DNA of 64,000 nucleotides, taken from positions 1 to 64,000 of the forward strand of contig NZ_JBNDMZ010000008.1 in assembly GCF_049856295.1 (NCBI RefSeq). Reading direction: 5' to 3'. Shown here piece after piece: positions 1-8,247 of this stretch. The translations under genes were made by a program, and so were the position numbers. This DNA is from JB111 sp049856295. GTDB taxonomy: Bacteria; Actinomycetota; Actinomycetes; Actinomycetales; Actinomycetaceae. The notes under the pieces are model-generated. The model saw nothing but the letters and a program-made list of their open reading frames with translations. It did no database searches and was not told where the DNA came from. The first letter of the stretch is position 1; every line of letters begins with the position of its first letter.

Positions 1-24
1 GGCTCTTCACATTCGAGGGTGTAG
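1..24 (+). repeat. Left terminal inverted repeat of the ISL3 element
   Basis: Begins GGCTCTTCACATTCGAGGG at the first base of the window. It pairs with the reverse complement of 1423-1446 at 19 of 24 positions, with the mismatches clustered at positions 9-12 and 14. The transposase stop codon lies inside it. Confidence 0.8.
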
Positions 25-1314
25 TTGGGGTCGGAATCCGCCCGTCTCGAGTAGTGATCGGGCGATGTAATTGGTCAGGTTGCGGAAGCCGAGGGCCGAG
101 CCGCGCAGGTGCTCGAGCCTGCCGTTCATGGCCTCGGTGGGGCCGTTGGACGTGCCGGGCCGGTCGAAGTAGGCGAGCACGTCGGCGGCGCGGCGCTTCA
201 GGGTCCTGCCCAGCTTGCGCAGCTCGGTCAGGGCGGCTGGCACGGTGGAGCTGACGGAGGCGATGAGCTGGGCCATGAGCTGGCGACCATGTGCGCGGTC
301 GGGGACGCGGTAGGCGGCGATCATGCGCTGGTAGACGGCCCAGGCGGCCTCGACCGCTACGTGGGTGTCGCCGTCGAACAGGCCCTCCAGGCGCTGGGAC
401 TGCTTCTCGGTGAGCAGGTCGGCGCCGGTGTGCAGGGTCCGGCGGGCGGCGTAGAGCGGATCGCCCTTGCGGCCCCGGTGCCCGCAGGTGTCCTGCTGGA
501 CACGGCGCCGGCAGTCATCGAGCGCGTCGCCAGCGAGGCGGACCACGTGAAAAGGATCCATGATGGCGACCGCGTCGGGCAGCTCTTCGGCGGCGGCGGT
601 CTTGAACCCGGTGAAGCCGTCCATCGCGACGATCTCGACCCCGTCGCGCCAGTCCTGCGGCCGGCCCGCGAGCCACTGCTTGAAGGCGTGTTTCGAGCGG
701 CCCTCGACCATGTCCAGCAGCCGGGACGGGCCGGTCCCCTCGCGAACAGCGGTGAGGTCGATGATCACGGTCACGAACCTGTCGCCGCGGCGGGTGTGGC
801 GCCAGACATGCTCGTCGACACCGATGGCGCTGACGCCGTCGAACCGGGTCGGATCATCGATGAGGACGCGGCGTCCTTCGGTCAGGACCGCGGCGTTGGC
901 GGTGTTCCACGAGACCCCCAGCCCCTCGGCGACACGAGCGACACTCAAGTGCTGGCACACGATCCCTTCCAGCGCCCACCGCAACCCGCGGCGGGAGAGC
1001 CGAGCGCGCGGCTCGGCCGCGGCGGTCGTGTCCTGACGCCACACGTGCCCGCAGCCCGTGCACCGGTACCGACGCACCCTCACCTCCAGCGTCGTGGGAC
1101 GCCACCCCAAAGGCTCGTGAGCGAGCTCGCGCGTGACGGTGTCCCGCGCGACGCCCTCGCACCCGCACCGCCGGCACCAGCTGTCCGGTTCGACGACCCT
1201 GCAGGCCAGGACCGCCCGACCAGGCTCGATGCGCTGGCCGACGACCTCCAAGCCGAGCTCGTCCAGACGAGCGAACGTGGTCAGATCAGGGCGGGCGAAG
1301 GTAGCGTCAGGCAC
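7..1314 (-). CDS. ISL3-family transposase
   Basis: A 435-residue protein that catalyses transposition of the surrounding element. The N-terminal 100 residues carry a zinc-ribbon pattern (CRRCGCEG, then CTGCGHVW), followed by a helix-turn-helix-like segment. A DDE catalytic core then starts at about residue 165 (GVDEH), with a second Asp near MDGFTG/MDPFHVV and a C-terminal Glu in the GPTEAMNG motif. These are the marks of ISL3 transposases, and the length is normal for the family. The frame is open throughout, so the enzyme may be active. The stop codon overlaps the left terminal repeat. Confidence 0.93.
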   Translation of the reverse strand: MPDATFARPDLTTFARLDELGLEVVGQRIEPGRAVLACRVVEPDSWCRRCGCEGVARDTVTRELAHEPLGWRPTTLEVRVRRYRCTGCGHVWRQDTTAAAEPRARLSRRGLRWALEGIVCQHLSVARVAEGLGVSWNTANAAVLTEGRRVLIDDPTRFDGVSAIGVDEHVWRHTRRGDRFVTVIIDLTAVREGTGPSRLLDMVEGRSKHAFKQWLAGRPQDWRDGVEIVAMDGFTGFKTAAAEELPDAVAIMDPFHVVRLAGDALDDCRRRVQQDTCGHRGRKGDPLYAARRTLHTGADLLTEKQSQRLEGLFDGDTHVAVEAAWAVYQRMIAAYRVPDRAHGRQLMAQLIASVSSTVPAALTELRKLGRTLKRRAADVLAYFDRPGTSNGPTEAMNGRLEHLRGSALGFRNLTNYIARSLLETGGFRPQLHPRM

Positions 1315-1422
1315 GTCGAGGTCTTCCCGGTGGGTGGCGTGAGAACCCCCATCATCGGAAGACCTCGACCCCTATCTGGACGCTGACACGCCGGCACCTC
1401 GCTCACCACCGCGCCAGGCCGT

Positions 1423-1446
1423 CTACACCCTCAATCCGGAAGAGCC
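1423..1446 (-). repeat. Right terminal inverted repeat of the ISL3 element
   Basis: Its reverse complement begins GGCTCTTCCGGATTGAGGG and matches the left end, which fixes the right boundary of the element at 1446. A weaker resemblance at 1342-1365 (about 14 of 24) is not the end. Confidence 0.8.
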
Positions 1447-2046
1447 GCGAAACCGAGCCGCTCGAACCGCCGCCAGATGTTCGGTCCGAGTCCACCTGCG
1501 TCCATTCGAGGAAGTCGTGAGACAGCGACTCGTGAACGGCTGGACCCCCGGGCGCCGGGAGTTCAGCCGTATTTCGTTGGTGGGCGTGCGCAGGCTTCAG
1601 GGCGGTTCGTGTTGCCACATCACGCCCACCGGTACGGTCGCCGGCATATTCCGCAGGGCTCGCAGCTGGCGGCCACGGCTAGGAGTGACGACGCCGTAGG
1701 TTGGGCACCCCATCAGCTGCCGCGGCGAGGAGACTGTGACCGTCACCAGTTCCTCGGTGCACTCGGGAGCCTCGACGTGCGCCCCGGGCTGTCCCACGAG
1801 GTCGTCCCGCCGTTGGCGTAGTTCAGTCGTAGAAGGGTGCACCAGGCCACTGAGTAGCGTGGCACAACGTCGAGGTCCCCGAGGGTGATCAGCATGACTC
1901 GTCACTGCTGGTCATCCAGGGGACCCCGACGCCTACCCCCGCAACCTCAACCCGGCGCGCCCCGCTCCCGACCGCTCACCCGAGCAGCCCCCGATGTCCG
2001 AAGAGCCTGTACTCGCCGCCGCGCTGTCGAACCTGTTATCTGATGG
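1447..2046. other. Gene-poor stretch after the IS
   Basis: About 600 bases with no open frame that I recognise and no tRNA-like fold. The longest frames (114 and 102 codons) have no convincing ribosome site and no recognisable composition. It is probably debris between the IS insertion and the copper genes. Confidence 0.5.
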
Positions 2047-2667
2047 TCAGGTAACTCGCAGGGTGGTGATGCACGTCGGGTCATCCTCGTTCAGCGTGGT
2101 GATTGCCACTGTCCCTTCCTGTCCTTCATGCGCGATCGAGAGGGTTCCCTCGATGTCGCGAGGCACCCACAACCCGACGAAGCCGTTGTCGAACGTCTCG
2201 CGCGTCTCGTTGATGAGAACTTCACCGTCGGCGTCGGTGAGCACGACTTGAACGTCCGCATTGCCGAGTTCACCGATACAGGTGGTCAGGCTGTGGAAAT
2301 AGCAGTCGTGCGTCTGCTCGCGATAGGGCGCGACGGAGACGTATACCTCGTCCTCGGGCATCGGCAGTTGTGCCTCGCGGCCCTGGTCATCGGTGAGCAC
2401 GAGAGCGTCAGGCTGAACGGATGCGAGCAGATCAGATGGGCGATCGGCAACGGGCATCGTGTCGAGCCGCTCGATGACCTGCGCGGCGTCGAGTCCCGCC
2501 AGGTCGTGCGTGGAGAAGAACTCGCTGTCGGAAGCTTGGTTGCTGGATGGCGGCGTTGCTGATTCGGGGGTGGAGTTTGCGCAACCGGCGAGCACGAGGC
2601 CAGAGATGAGCGCCATGGTGGCTGCGGTGAGCAGACTCCCTCGTCGGGTCCTGGTGGGGTTGGTCAT
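2047..2667 (-). CDS. cueP: CueP-family copper-binding lipoprotein
   Basis: An exported lipoprotein of 206 residues: a basic N-terminus, a hydrophobic stretch and the lipobox LVLAGC. The mature part has features of the CueP family (a periplasmic copper carrier in enterobacteria): a central SLTTCIGELG segment, an FVGLWVPRDI segment and a C-terminal CITT Cys. I chose the ATG at 2667 because AGGATC lies just upstream and the signal peptide starts there; a start 20 codons earlier would run through a strong palindrome. It lies 3' of the DUF305 gene on the same strand. Its role is inferred to be binding or delivering Cu outside the membrane. Confidence 0.82.
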   Translation of the reverse strand: MTNPTRTRRGSLLTAATMALISGLVLAGCANSTPESATPPSSNQASDSEFFSTHDLAGLDAAQVIERLDTMPVADRPSDLLASVQPDALVLTDDQGREAQLPMPEDEVYVSVAPYREQTHDCYFHSLTTCIGELGNADVQVVLTDADGEVLINETRETFDNGFVGLWVPRDIEGTLSIAHEGQEGTVAITTLNEDDPTCITTLRVT

Positions 2668-2695
2668 AGTTTGATCCTTTGAGACGTGGGGGCAA

Positions 2696-2731
2696 GCCGG
2701 TGTCGGAACGCTCGAGCGTTCCGACACCGGC
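2696..2731 (-). terminator. 36-bp perfect palindrome between DUF305 and cueP
   Basis: The sequence from GCCGGTGTCGGAACGCTC to its exact mirror is a perfect inverted repeat with 18-bp arms and no loop bases. It starts 12 bases beyond the DUF305 stop and ends 28 bases before the cueP start. It has no U tract. It may terminate or attenuate readthrough from DUF305 into cueP; a two-fold protein site is the alternative. Confidence 0.65.
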
Positions 2732-2743
2732 CCGGACGGAGCG

Positions 2744-3334
2744 TTAGAGGGAGGCCAAGAGGTCTTCCATCTCCTGGATTTCTGCGGTCTGGTCGTCGAT
2801 GATCGTTTGTGCGAGCTCGATCGCAGCCGGGTCGCTTCCGTCCTCGACCTGGGTCTGGGCCATCTCGACCGCTCCTTCGTGATGGACGATCATCTGCTCC
2901 AGGAACAGGCGCGACGCCTCGGTGCCACTGGCCGCTTCGAGGGCGGCGAGATCCTCCTCGGACATCATTCCGTCGCCGTGGTCCATCCCGTCCATCTCGC
3001 GTTCGTCCGGGTCGACGCCCCAGTCATCGAGCCAACCATTGAGCTGGTTGATCTCGGGGCCCTGGGCCGCCTTGATCTCCTCGGCCAACGTCGCCACCTC
3101 CGGGTCGACGTCGTCCTTGGCGAGGACGATGTTGCTCATCTCGATGGCCTGCTCGTGGTGGACGATCATCATCGATGCGAACATCACGTCCGCATCGTTG
3201 ACGCCTGCTGCTTGCTCGGTCGAGTCGTCTTCCGTGACCGGCGTCGAGTCGTCCTCGCTCCCGGCGGAGCAGCCGGCCAGTACCAAGGCAGCGGCGAGGG
3301 CGAGCGCAGCGGTCGCCGCAGTTCGGGTAGTCAT
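2744..3334 (-). CDS. DUF305 lipoprotein
   Basis: A 196-residue exported lipoprotein (lipobox LVLAGC within the first 22 residues). The mature protein is a DUF305 four-helix unit with two MMIVHHEQAIEM-type motifs (MIVHHEQAIEM and MIVHHEGAVEM), about 100 residues apart, and an intervening Met/His-rich piece (MDGMDHGDGMM). These His-His-Glu and Met clusters are typical of the family, which is often found in copper and silver resistance loci. It sits between the DUF6153 gene and cueP, all on the minus strand. The biochemical role is not established; metal binding at the cell surface is inferred. Confidence 0.88.
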   Translation of the reverse strand: MTTRTAATAALALAAALVLAGCSAGSEDDSTPVTEDDSTEQAAGVNDADVMFASMMIVHHEQAIEMSNIVLAKDDVDPEVATLAEEIKAAQGPEINQLNGWLDDWGVDPDEREMDGMDHGDGMMSEEDLAALEAASGTEASRLFLEQMIVHHEGAVEMAQTQVEDGSDPAAIELAQTIIDDQTAEIQEMEDLLASL

Positions 3335-3446
3335 CAGTGTTCTCCAATATCAACAGTCGCTTGGATGGCACGCGAACCTCGATGGCATCGCGTGAGTGAG
3401 GTGGGGAACCCTGGGCGTTCTGGGACGCGCCGGGTTCACCGGCCCC

Positions 3447-3908
3447 TCACGTGCGACTGATGCAGAGAACGTGTAAGGACGGTGCCCTCAGTGGCACTCG
3501 GACGGTGAGGCGGACCTGGGGATGATCTGATCGTGGGTTGCTGTGCATCCATCCAGGGAGGAGACGCGGCGGCATCAGGACGAGCAGCGCGAGCAGAAGC
3601 GCGAGCACACACGCCATCGCCATCTCTAGATGGTCGCTGGCGCCGCAGTCCGCACACGCACCCTCGTGATTCTTGGCCGTGTCGCTGGATGTCTGCTGCC
3701 CTACTGCCGCGTGGTGGGCCTCTCCGGCCTCAGGGGCGGAAACTGAGATGGCTGCGGGCGCCTGGGCAGTCGGAGTGCCATGCAGGTTCAGCGTATGCAT
3801 GGCGACCAGGCCCACGATGATCCCGGCAACAAGCAGACCACCCCAGAGGAGGCGCCGGAAGATGCCCCGAGGGGCTCTCTCGGATCGCGTCGCCGGCACG
3901 GACACCAT
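3447..3908 (-). CDS. DUF6153-like membrane protein
   Basis: A 153-residue protein with one N-terminal membrane segment (about residues 18-40), an outside loop with His and Cys (HTLNLH, EAHHAA, CADCGASDH), a second hydrophobic segment (about 95-115) and a basic tail. This layout matches DUF6153 proteins, which commonly sit next to DUF305 genes in actinobacteria. The function is unknown. The Cys/His loop and the copper neighbourhood suggest metal contact, which is inference. Confidence 0.7.
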   Translation of the reverse strand: MVSVPATRSERAPRGIFRRLLWGGLLVAGIIVGLVAMHTLNLHGTPTAQAPAAISVSAPEAGEAHHAAVGQQTSSDTAKNHEGACADCGASDHLEMAMACVLALLLALLVLMPPRLLPGWMHSNPRSDHPQVRLTVRVPLRAPSLHVLCISRT

Positions 3909-4238
3909 CGGGCCAGGTTACCGACCGCCCCTGTGGTCGACCACAAGCCGCCCGGACACCTGACTCATGTGCAGGAGCACCACTGGCGGTGTCGGCCCCG
4001 GTCAGCGCAACCGGGGTATCGCCGAGGTGACGGACGGTGAACAGCGGGTCGATGGAGACAGGCCGGGTGTTGTTACCGGGCGTGCGGTGACCCTCGCCGG
4101 TGATCGCGATCGCGGAGCTGCTCACCGCGTTCCTTCCTGAGTCGCGGAGGCAGTGAACGCCGGCAACAGGATCGCCTAGATGAACCGCGGCGCGTCATCG
4201 GGGTCGAGGCAGAACGTGGCGGCTCCAACAATTGATTG
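3909..4238. other. Intergenic region with one unidentified minus-strand frame
   Basis: Between the divergent DUF6153 and copZ genes. A minus-strand frame from a GTG at 4125 is preceded by GGAAGGAACGCG, a fair ribosome site. It runs to 3730, overlapping DUF6153 by about 180 bases. Its first 55 codons look protein-like (starts SSSAIAITGEGHRTPG), but I do not recognise it and the rest is poor. It may be a decayed gene head. Nothing else is supported here. Confidence 0.35.
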
Positions 4239-4255
4239 ATACCCGCTAGGGGTAT
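4239..4255 (+). promoter_or_regulatory. CsoR-type copper operator upstream of copZ
   Basis: ATACCCGCTAGGGGTAT: perfect 6-bp arms around a 5-base centre, 41 bases before the copZ start codon. The form (G/C tracts flanked by TA) matches known actinobacterial CsoR sites, and a csoR gene lies at the end of the same gene run. CsoR leaves the DNA when it binds Cu(I), so the site probably gives copper induction of copZ and the genes behind it. Confidence 0.8.
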
Positions 4256-4296
4256 AGGGTGACGGTCGTCGTACACAGATGAAGGAGTAGGAAGCT

Positions 4297-4509
4297 ATGG
4301 CAACCACGACCGAGTACCAGGTGACTGGCATGAGCTGCGGACACTGCGAGAGCGCGGTCCGCGCCGAGGTAGGCGAGGTCCCCGGCGTCACCGGCATCGA
4401 CGTCAGCGCGGCCACCGGCCACCTGGCTGTGACGGCCGATGGGCCGGTAGATGATGCCGCGGTGATCGCCGCAGTCGATGAGGCTGGTTACGCCGCCGTC
4501 AGGAGCTGA
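4297..4509 (+). CDS. copZ: Copper chaperone CopZ
   Basis: A 70-residue cytosolic protein that is a single heavy-metal-associated (HMA) domain. The MSCGHC motif near residue 12 supplies the two Cys that bind Cu(I), and the C-terminal DEAGY is typical. It would hand Cu(I) to CopA or CsoR. A strong ribosome site (GAAGGAGTAGG) precedes the ATG. It is the first gene after the CsoR-type operator, and its stop is followed within 2 bases by the next gene. Confidence 0.93.
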   Translation: MATTTEYQVTGMSCGHCESAVRAEVGEVPGVTGIDVSAATGHLAVTADGPVDDAAVIAAVDEAGYAAVRS

Positions 4510-4510
4510 C

Positions 4511-5527
4511 ATGAAGGCGCCTGCGCGGCTCGGCCTGTACGGGCTGCTCCTGGTGGCTGTGTTCGCTGTGGCTGGATTCGTAGCGAACGCGGTGGTTTCC
4601 GAGGAGACCGTGCAGGGCTGGACGCACGACACCGACGACACCGCCCACCACGACGGAGAAGGTCTGATGAACGCCGTCGAGCAGGACGGTCGCGAGGCCG
4701 GAGTGTCGTCACTGGGCCTGAGCCTGGCCCAGGGGGGTTACCGGCTGGCCGCCGTGATCGCGCCGACCGACACGACCAGCGAGGGCGAGCTGTCCTTGAC
4801 CGTGACCGGCCCGGACGGCATGGCGGTGACGGACTTCGAGGTGGAGCACGAGCAGGAGCTGCACCTGATCGCCGTCCGTGCTGACGGGCAGCACTTCCGC
4901 CACGTGCACCCCGAGATGGATGACGAGGGCACCTGGTCGATCCCCTGGCAGTGGGACGGAGCTGGCTCCTACCGGGTCTTCGCGGACTTTGTCCCCGCAG
5001 ACACCGGAGAGGGCCTCACACTCTCGACCTCGGTCCAGGTGGCCGGCGATTACAACCCGGGACCGGCGACCGAGCCGGTTACCGAGACGACCGTGGGCGG
5101 CTTCGACGTCAGCGTGGAGGGCAGCCTCACCGCAGGTGAGGCGTCCGAGCTGACCATGACCATCACTCGTGACGGCGAGCCGGTCACCGAACTGGAGCCC
5201 TACCTGGGCGCATTCGGTCACCTGGTTGCCCTTCGTAACGGGGACCTGGCCTACCTGCACGTCCACCCGCACGGGGACGAACCCCAGGCTGGGGAGACCT
5301 CCGGACCCGAGATCGTGTTCGAGGCCACCGCGCCCACGCCTGGGAGGTACCTGCTTTATCTCGACTTCCAGATCGACGGCGAGGTCCACACCGCGCCGCT
5401 GGTGATCGACACGACCACCGACCCAGGCGAAGGCCCCGGCGGCGGGGAGCGCTCCGAGGACGGGCGTCCCGGCCAGGAGCCGGGAAACGCTGACGAGAAT
5501 GAGGGCGGAGACGGCCATGACCACTGA
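4511..5527 (+). CDS. Membrane-anchored His-rich extracytoplasmic protein of the copper operon
   Basis: A 338-residue protein with an N-terminal membrane anchor (about residues 6-26) and the rest outside. Two similar beta-rich halves each carry a His motif (FRHVHPEM and YLHVHPHGDE), followed by an acidic, Gly-rich tail ending DGHDH. The ATG at 4511 has AGGAG just upstream inside the end of copZ. An in-frame start 33 bases earlier has no such site. It overlaps copA by 11 bases, so it belongs to the operon. I know such proteins only as uncharacterised companions of actinobacterial copper loci. Copper binding at the cell surface is inferred from the His motifs. Confidence 0.75.
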   Translation: MKAPARLGLYGLLLVAVFAVAGFVANAVVSEETVQGWTHDTDDTAHHDGEGLMNAVEQDGREAGVSSLGLSLAQGGYRLAAVIAPTDTTSEGELSLTVTGPDGMAVTDFEVEHEQELHLIAVRADGQHFRHVHPEMDDEGTWSIPWQWDGAGSYRVFADFVPADTGEGLTLSTSVQVAGDYNPGPATEPVTETTVGGFDVSVEGSLTAGEASELTMTITRDGEPVTELEPYLGAFGHLVALRNGDLAYLHVHPHGDEPQAGETSGPEIVFEATAPTPGRYLLYLDFQIDGEVHTAPLVIDTTTDPGEGPGGGERSEDGRPGQEPGNADENEGGDGHDH

Positions 5528-7841
5528 GAACACCAGCACGGGCATCGCCAGCATCGAGCTGCAGATCGGTGGCATGACCTGCGCCTCGTGCGCGAACCGG
5601 ATCGAGAAGAAGCTCAACAAGCTCGACGGCGTCACCGCCAGCGTGAACTACGCGACCGAGAAGGCCAGCGTCACGGGCCCCGACGATCTCGATCCGATGT
5701 TGTTGGTCGCCGAAGTCGAGAAGACCGGGTACACGGCCGCACTCCCGACCCCTACCAAGGGTTCCGATCAGAGCCCGGGCGAGGAGGGTGAGTCTGCCGC
5801 GGACGCCGAGCTGCGTTCGCTGCGCCAGCGGCTCATCGGCTCTGCCATCCTCGCGGTGCCGGTGATCGCCATGGCGATGATTCCCGCCCTGCAGTTCGAC
5901 TACTGGGGCTTCGCGTCACTGGTGCTCGCCGCTCCGGTCGTGGTGTGGGCCGGCTGGCCCTTCCACAAGGCGGCGTGGATGAACCTGCGCCATGGCGCGG
6001 CGACGATGGACACCCTCATCTCGGTGGGCACGACCGCGGCGATGCTCTGGTCGATCGTGGCCCTGTTCTTCGGCACCGCCGGCCAGCCCGGCACGGTTCA
6101 CCCCTTCGAGCTGACCATCTCTCGCTCCGACGGGCTCGGACACATCTATCTCGAGGTGGCAGCCGGGGTGATCACGTTCATCCTGCTCGGCCGCTACTTC
6201 GAGAAGCGCTCCAAGCGCCGCGCCGGTGCCGCCCTGCGCGCCCTGCTGGAGCTTGGGGCGAAAGAAGTATCGGTGCTGCGCGATGGAAGGGAGCAGCGGG
6301 TCTCCGTCGAGGAGCTGGCCGTAGGCGAGGAGTTTGTCGTCCGGCCCGGGGAGAAGATCGCCACCGACGGAACGATCAGCTCCGGCAAGTCCGCGATCGA
6401 CGCCTCCATGCTCACCGGCGAATCCGTTCCCGTCGAGGTCGGCGAAGGCGACACCGTGGCCGGGGCGACCGTCAACGCCGGCGGCCGGCTCGTGGTGAAG
6501 GCCACTCGGGTGGGCTCGGACACGCAGCTGGCGCAGATGGCAAAGATGGTCGAGGACGCTCAATCGGGCAAGGCCGAGATCCAGCGCCTCGCCGACCGCG
6601 TCTCCGGGGTGTTCGTGCCGATCGCGATCGCGATCGCCGTTGCAGCCCTGGGCGCGTGGATCGGCGCCGGGTTCCCCCTGTCGGCAGGTTTCACCGCCGC
6701 CGTGGCGGTGCTCATCATCGCCTGCCCCTGCGCCCTGGGCCTCGCCACTCCGACGGCACTGCTGGTCGGCACCGGTCGCGGTGCGCAGATGGGGGTGCTC
6801 ATCAAGGGCCCCGAGACCCTCGAATCGACCCGCAAGGTCGACACGATCGTGCTCGACAAGACCGGCACCGTCACGACCGGGAAGATGACCCTCACCGATG
6901 TCATCACCGCCGACGGGGGCGATCGAGCCGAGCTGCTGCGCCTGGCCGGTGGCTTGGAGGACTACTCCGAGCACCCGATCGCCCAAGCCATCGCGGCCGG
7001 CGCCACCAGCGAGGTCGGGGACCTGCCTGCGCCGGAGTCCTTCGACAATGTCGAGGGGCAAGGTGTGCAGGGCGTCATCGACGGCCACGCAGTGGTCGCT
7101 GGCCGGGAGTCGCTCCTGGCCGATTGGTCGATGCACGTGGACGAGAGCCTGCGTTCGGCCAAGCGGGCCGCCGAGGCCCAGGGCAAGACCGCGATCACGG
7201 TCGGATGGGACGGCGCCGCCCGTGGGGTCCTGGTCGTCTCCGATCAGATCAAGCCCACCAGTGCCCGGGCCGTCGCCCAGTTCAAGGAACTCGGACTGAC
7301 GCCGGTGCTGCTGACCGGCGACAACCAGTCCGTGGCCGAGCAGGTCGCCTCCGAGGTCGGCATCGAGCAAGTCATCGCCGAAGTCCTACCCAAGGACAAG
7401 GTCGGTGTCGTCGCCCGGCTCCAGGACGAGGGCAAGATTGTCGCGATGGTCGGCGACGGCGTCAACGATGCCCCCGCCCTGGCCCAGGCCGACCTGGGTC
7501 TAGCGATGGGCACCGGCACCGACGTGGCGATCGAGGCCGCCGACATCACCCTGGTGCGCGGGGACCTGCGCGCCGCTGCGGACGCCATCCGGCTGGCTAG
7601 GCGGACGCTGCGCACGATCAAGACCAACCTGTTCTGGGCCTTCGCCTACAACACCGCCGCGATCCCACTGGCCGCCTTCGGTCTGCTCAACCCGATGCTC
7701 GCCGGAGCGGCCATGGCCCTGTCGTCGGTGTTCGTCGTGTCGAACAGCCTGCGGCTGCGGACCTTCACGGCCCGCGCGGACGACGAGAGCGCGGCGGCTC
7801 CTGCTGGCACGGCACCGGCCCGTGAGCCGGTGAACGTCTGA
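5517..7841 (+). CDS. copA: Cu(I)-exporting P-type ATPase CopA
   Basis: A 774-residue P1B-type ATPase that pumps Cu(I) out of the cytosol. An N-terminal HMA domain has MTCASC at residues 20-25. Transmembrane helices follow, with the metal-site motif CPC at 403-405, the phosphorylated Asp in DKTGT at 447-451, an SEHPIA motif in the nucleotide domain, and GDGVNDAP at 646-653. The CPC plus HMA combination is that of Cu(I) pumps (P1B-1). The ATG at 5517 has GAGGGCGGAG before it and overlaps the upstream gene by 11 bases. It is regulated with copZ by the CsoR-type site. Confidence 0.94.
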   Translation: MTTENTSTGIASIELQIGGMTCASCANRIEKKLNKLDGVTASVNYATEKASVTGPDDLDPMLLVAEVEKTGYTAALPTPTKGSDQSPGEEGESAADAELRSLRQRLIGSAILAVPVIAMAMIPALQFDYWGFASLVLAAPVVVWAGWPFHKAAWMNLRHGAATMDTLISVGTTAAMLWSIVALFFGTAGQPGTVHPFELTISRSDGLGHIYLEVAAGVITFILLGRYFEKRSKRRAGAALRALLELGAKEVSVLRDGREQRVSVEELAVGEEFVVRPGEKIATDGTISSGKSAIDASMLTGESVPVEVGEGDTVAGATVNAGGRLVVKATRVGSDTQLAQMAKMVEDAQSGKAEIQRLADRVSGVFVPIAIAIAVAALGAWIGAGFPLSAGFTAAVAVLIIACPCALGLATPTALLVGTGRGAQMGVLIKGPETLESTRKVDTIVLDKTGTVTTGKMTLTDVITADGGDRAELLRLAGGLEDYSEHPIAQAIAAGATSEVGDLPAPESFDNVEGQGVQGVIDGHAVVAGRESLLADWSMHVDESLRSAKRAAEAQGKTAITVGWDGAARGVLVVSDQIKPTSARAVAQFKELGLTPVLLTGDNQSVAEQVASEVGIEQVIAEVLPKDKVGVVARLQDEGKIVAMVGDGVNDAPALAQADLGLAMGTGTDVAIEAADITLVRGDLRAAADAIRLARRTLRTIKTNLFWAFAYNTAAIPLAAFGLLNPMLAGAAMALSSVFVVSNSLRLRTFTARADDESAAAPAGTAPAREPVNV

Positions 7842-7874
7842 CCGTCGTCATCACGCAACAGGAAGGGACACCCG

Positions 7875-8144
7875 ATGACTGCACACGAGAACCTGAACCT
7901 GACCGACGTTTCGTCGAGTGGAGGCAGCTGCTGTGGACACGCGCCGAGCGCCGACGCCGTCGCACAGACCTCCGCTGAGGAGATGGCCGAGTGCCCCGTG
8001 ATGGCCGGCACCCCGGTCGTCAAGGCAGAAGCTGAGAACGCCGGTCTGGTCCGCGATCACAACGGCCAGCGGTACTGGCTGTGCTGCGCGTCCTGCGGCC
8101 CATTGTTCGACGCCGACCCCGATCGATACGCGACGGTGGGCTGA
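7875..8144 (+). CDS. Small Cys-rich YHS-like protein
   Basis: An 89-residue protein without a signal sequence. An early GGSCCGHA stretch is followed by a YHS/TRASH-like half (CPVMAGTPV, then YWLCCASCGPLF and a DPDRY end), a fold that binds metals through Cys. The ribosome site AGGAAGGG precedes the ATG. It lies between copA and copB in the same direction. A role as an intracellular copper chaperone or buffer is inferred. Confidence 0.72.
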   Translation: MTAHENLNLTDVSSSGGSCCGHAPSADAVAQTSAEEMAECPVMAGTPVVKAEAENAGLVRDHNGQRYWLCCASCGPLFDADPDRYATVG

Positions 8145-8247
8145 GGCCGCATCCGTTCCCGCGCTCCTTCGACGCACGTCCTCGCAGAGCGCGGGCCCTT
8201 CGCTCAGGCTCCATTCCCAGCCTGGAGGACACACGAAAGAGGCGACC

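Larger units (their letters stand above)
1..1446 (-). mobile_element. ISL3-family insertion sequence
   Basis: A complete-looking element of about 1.45 kb. Terminal repeats at 1-24 and 1423-1446 both begin GGCTCTTC when read inward and match at 19 of 24 positions. A single transposase gene fills the interior on the minus strand. The length and layout fit the ISL3 family. The 8-bp target duplication cannot be checked because the left flank lies outside the window; the right flank begins GCGAAACC. Confidence 0.85.

Noticed and set aside
1342..1365. First candidate for the right end of the ISL3 element
   Set aside because: It matches the left end at only about 14 of 24 positions; the site at 1423-1446 matches at 19 and starts with the same eight bases.
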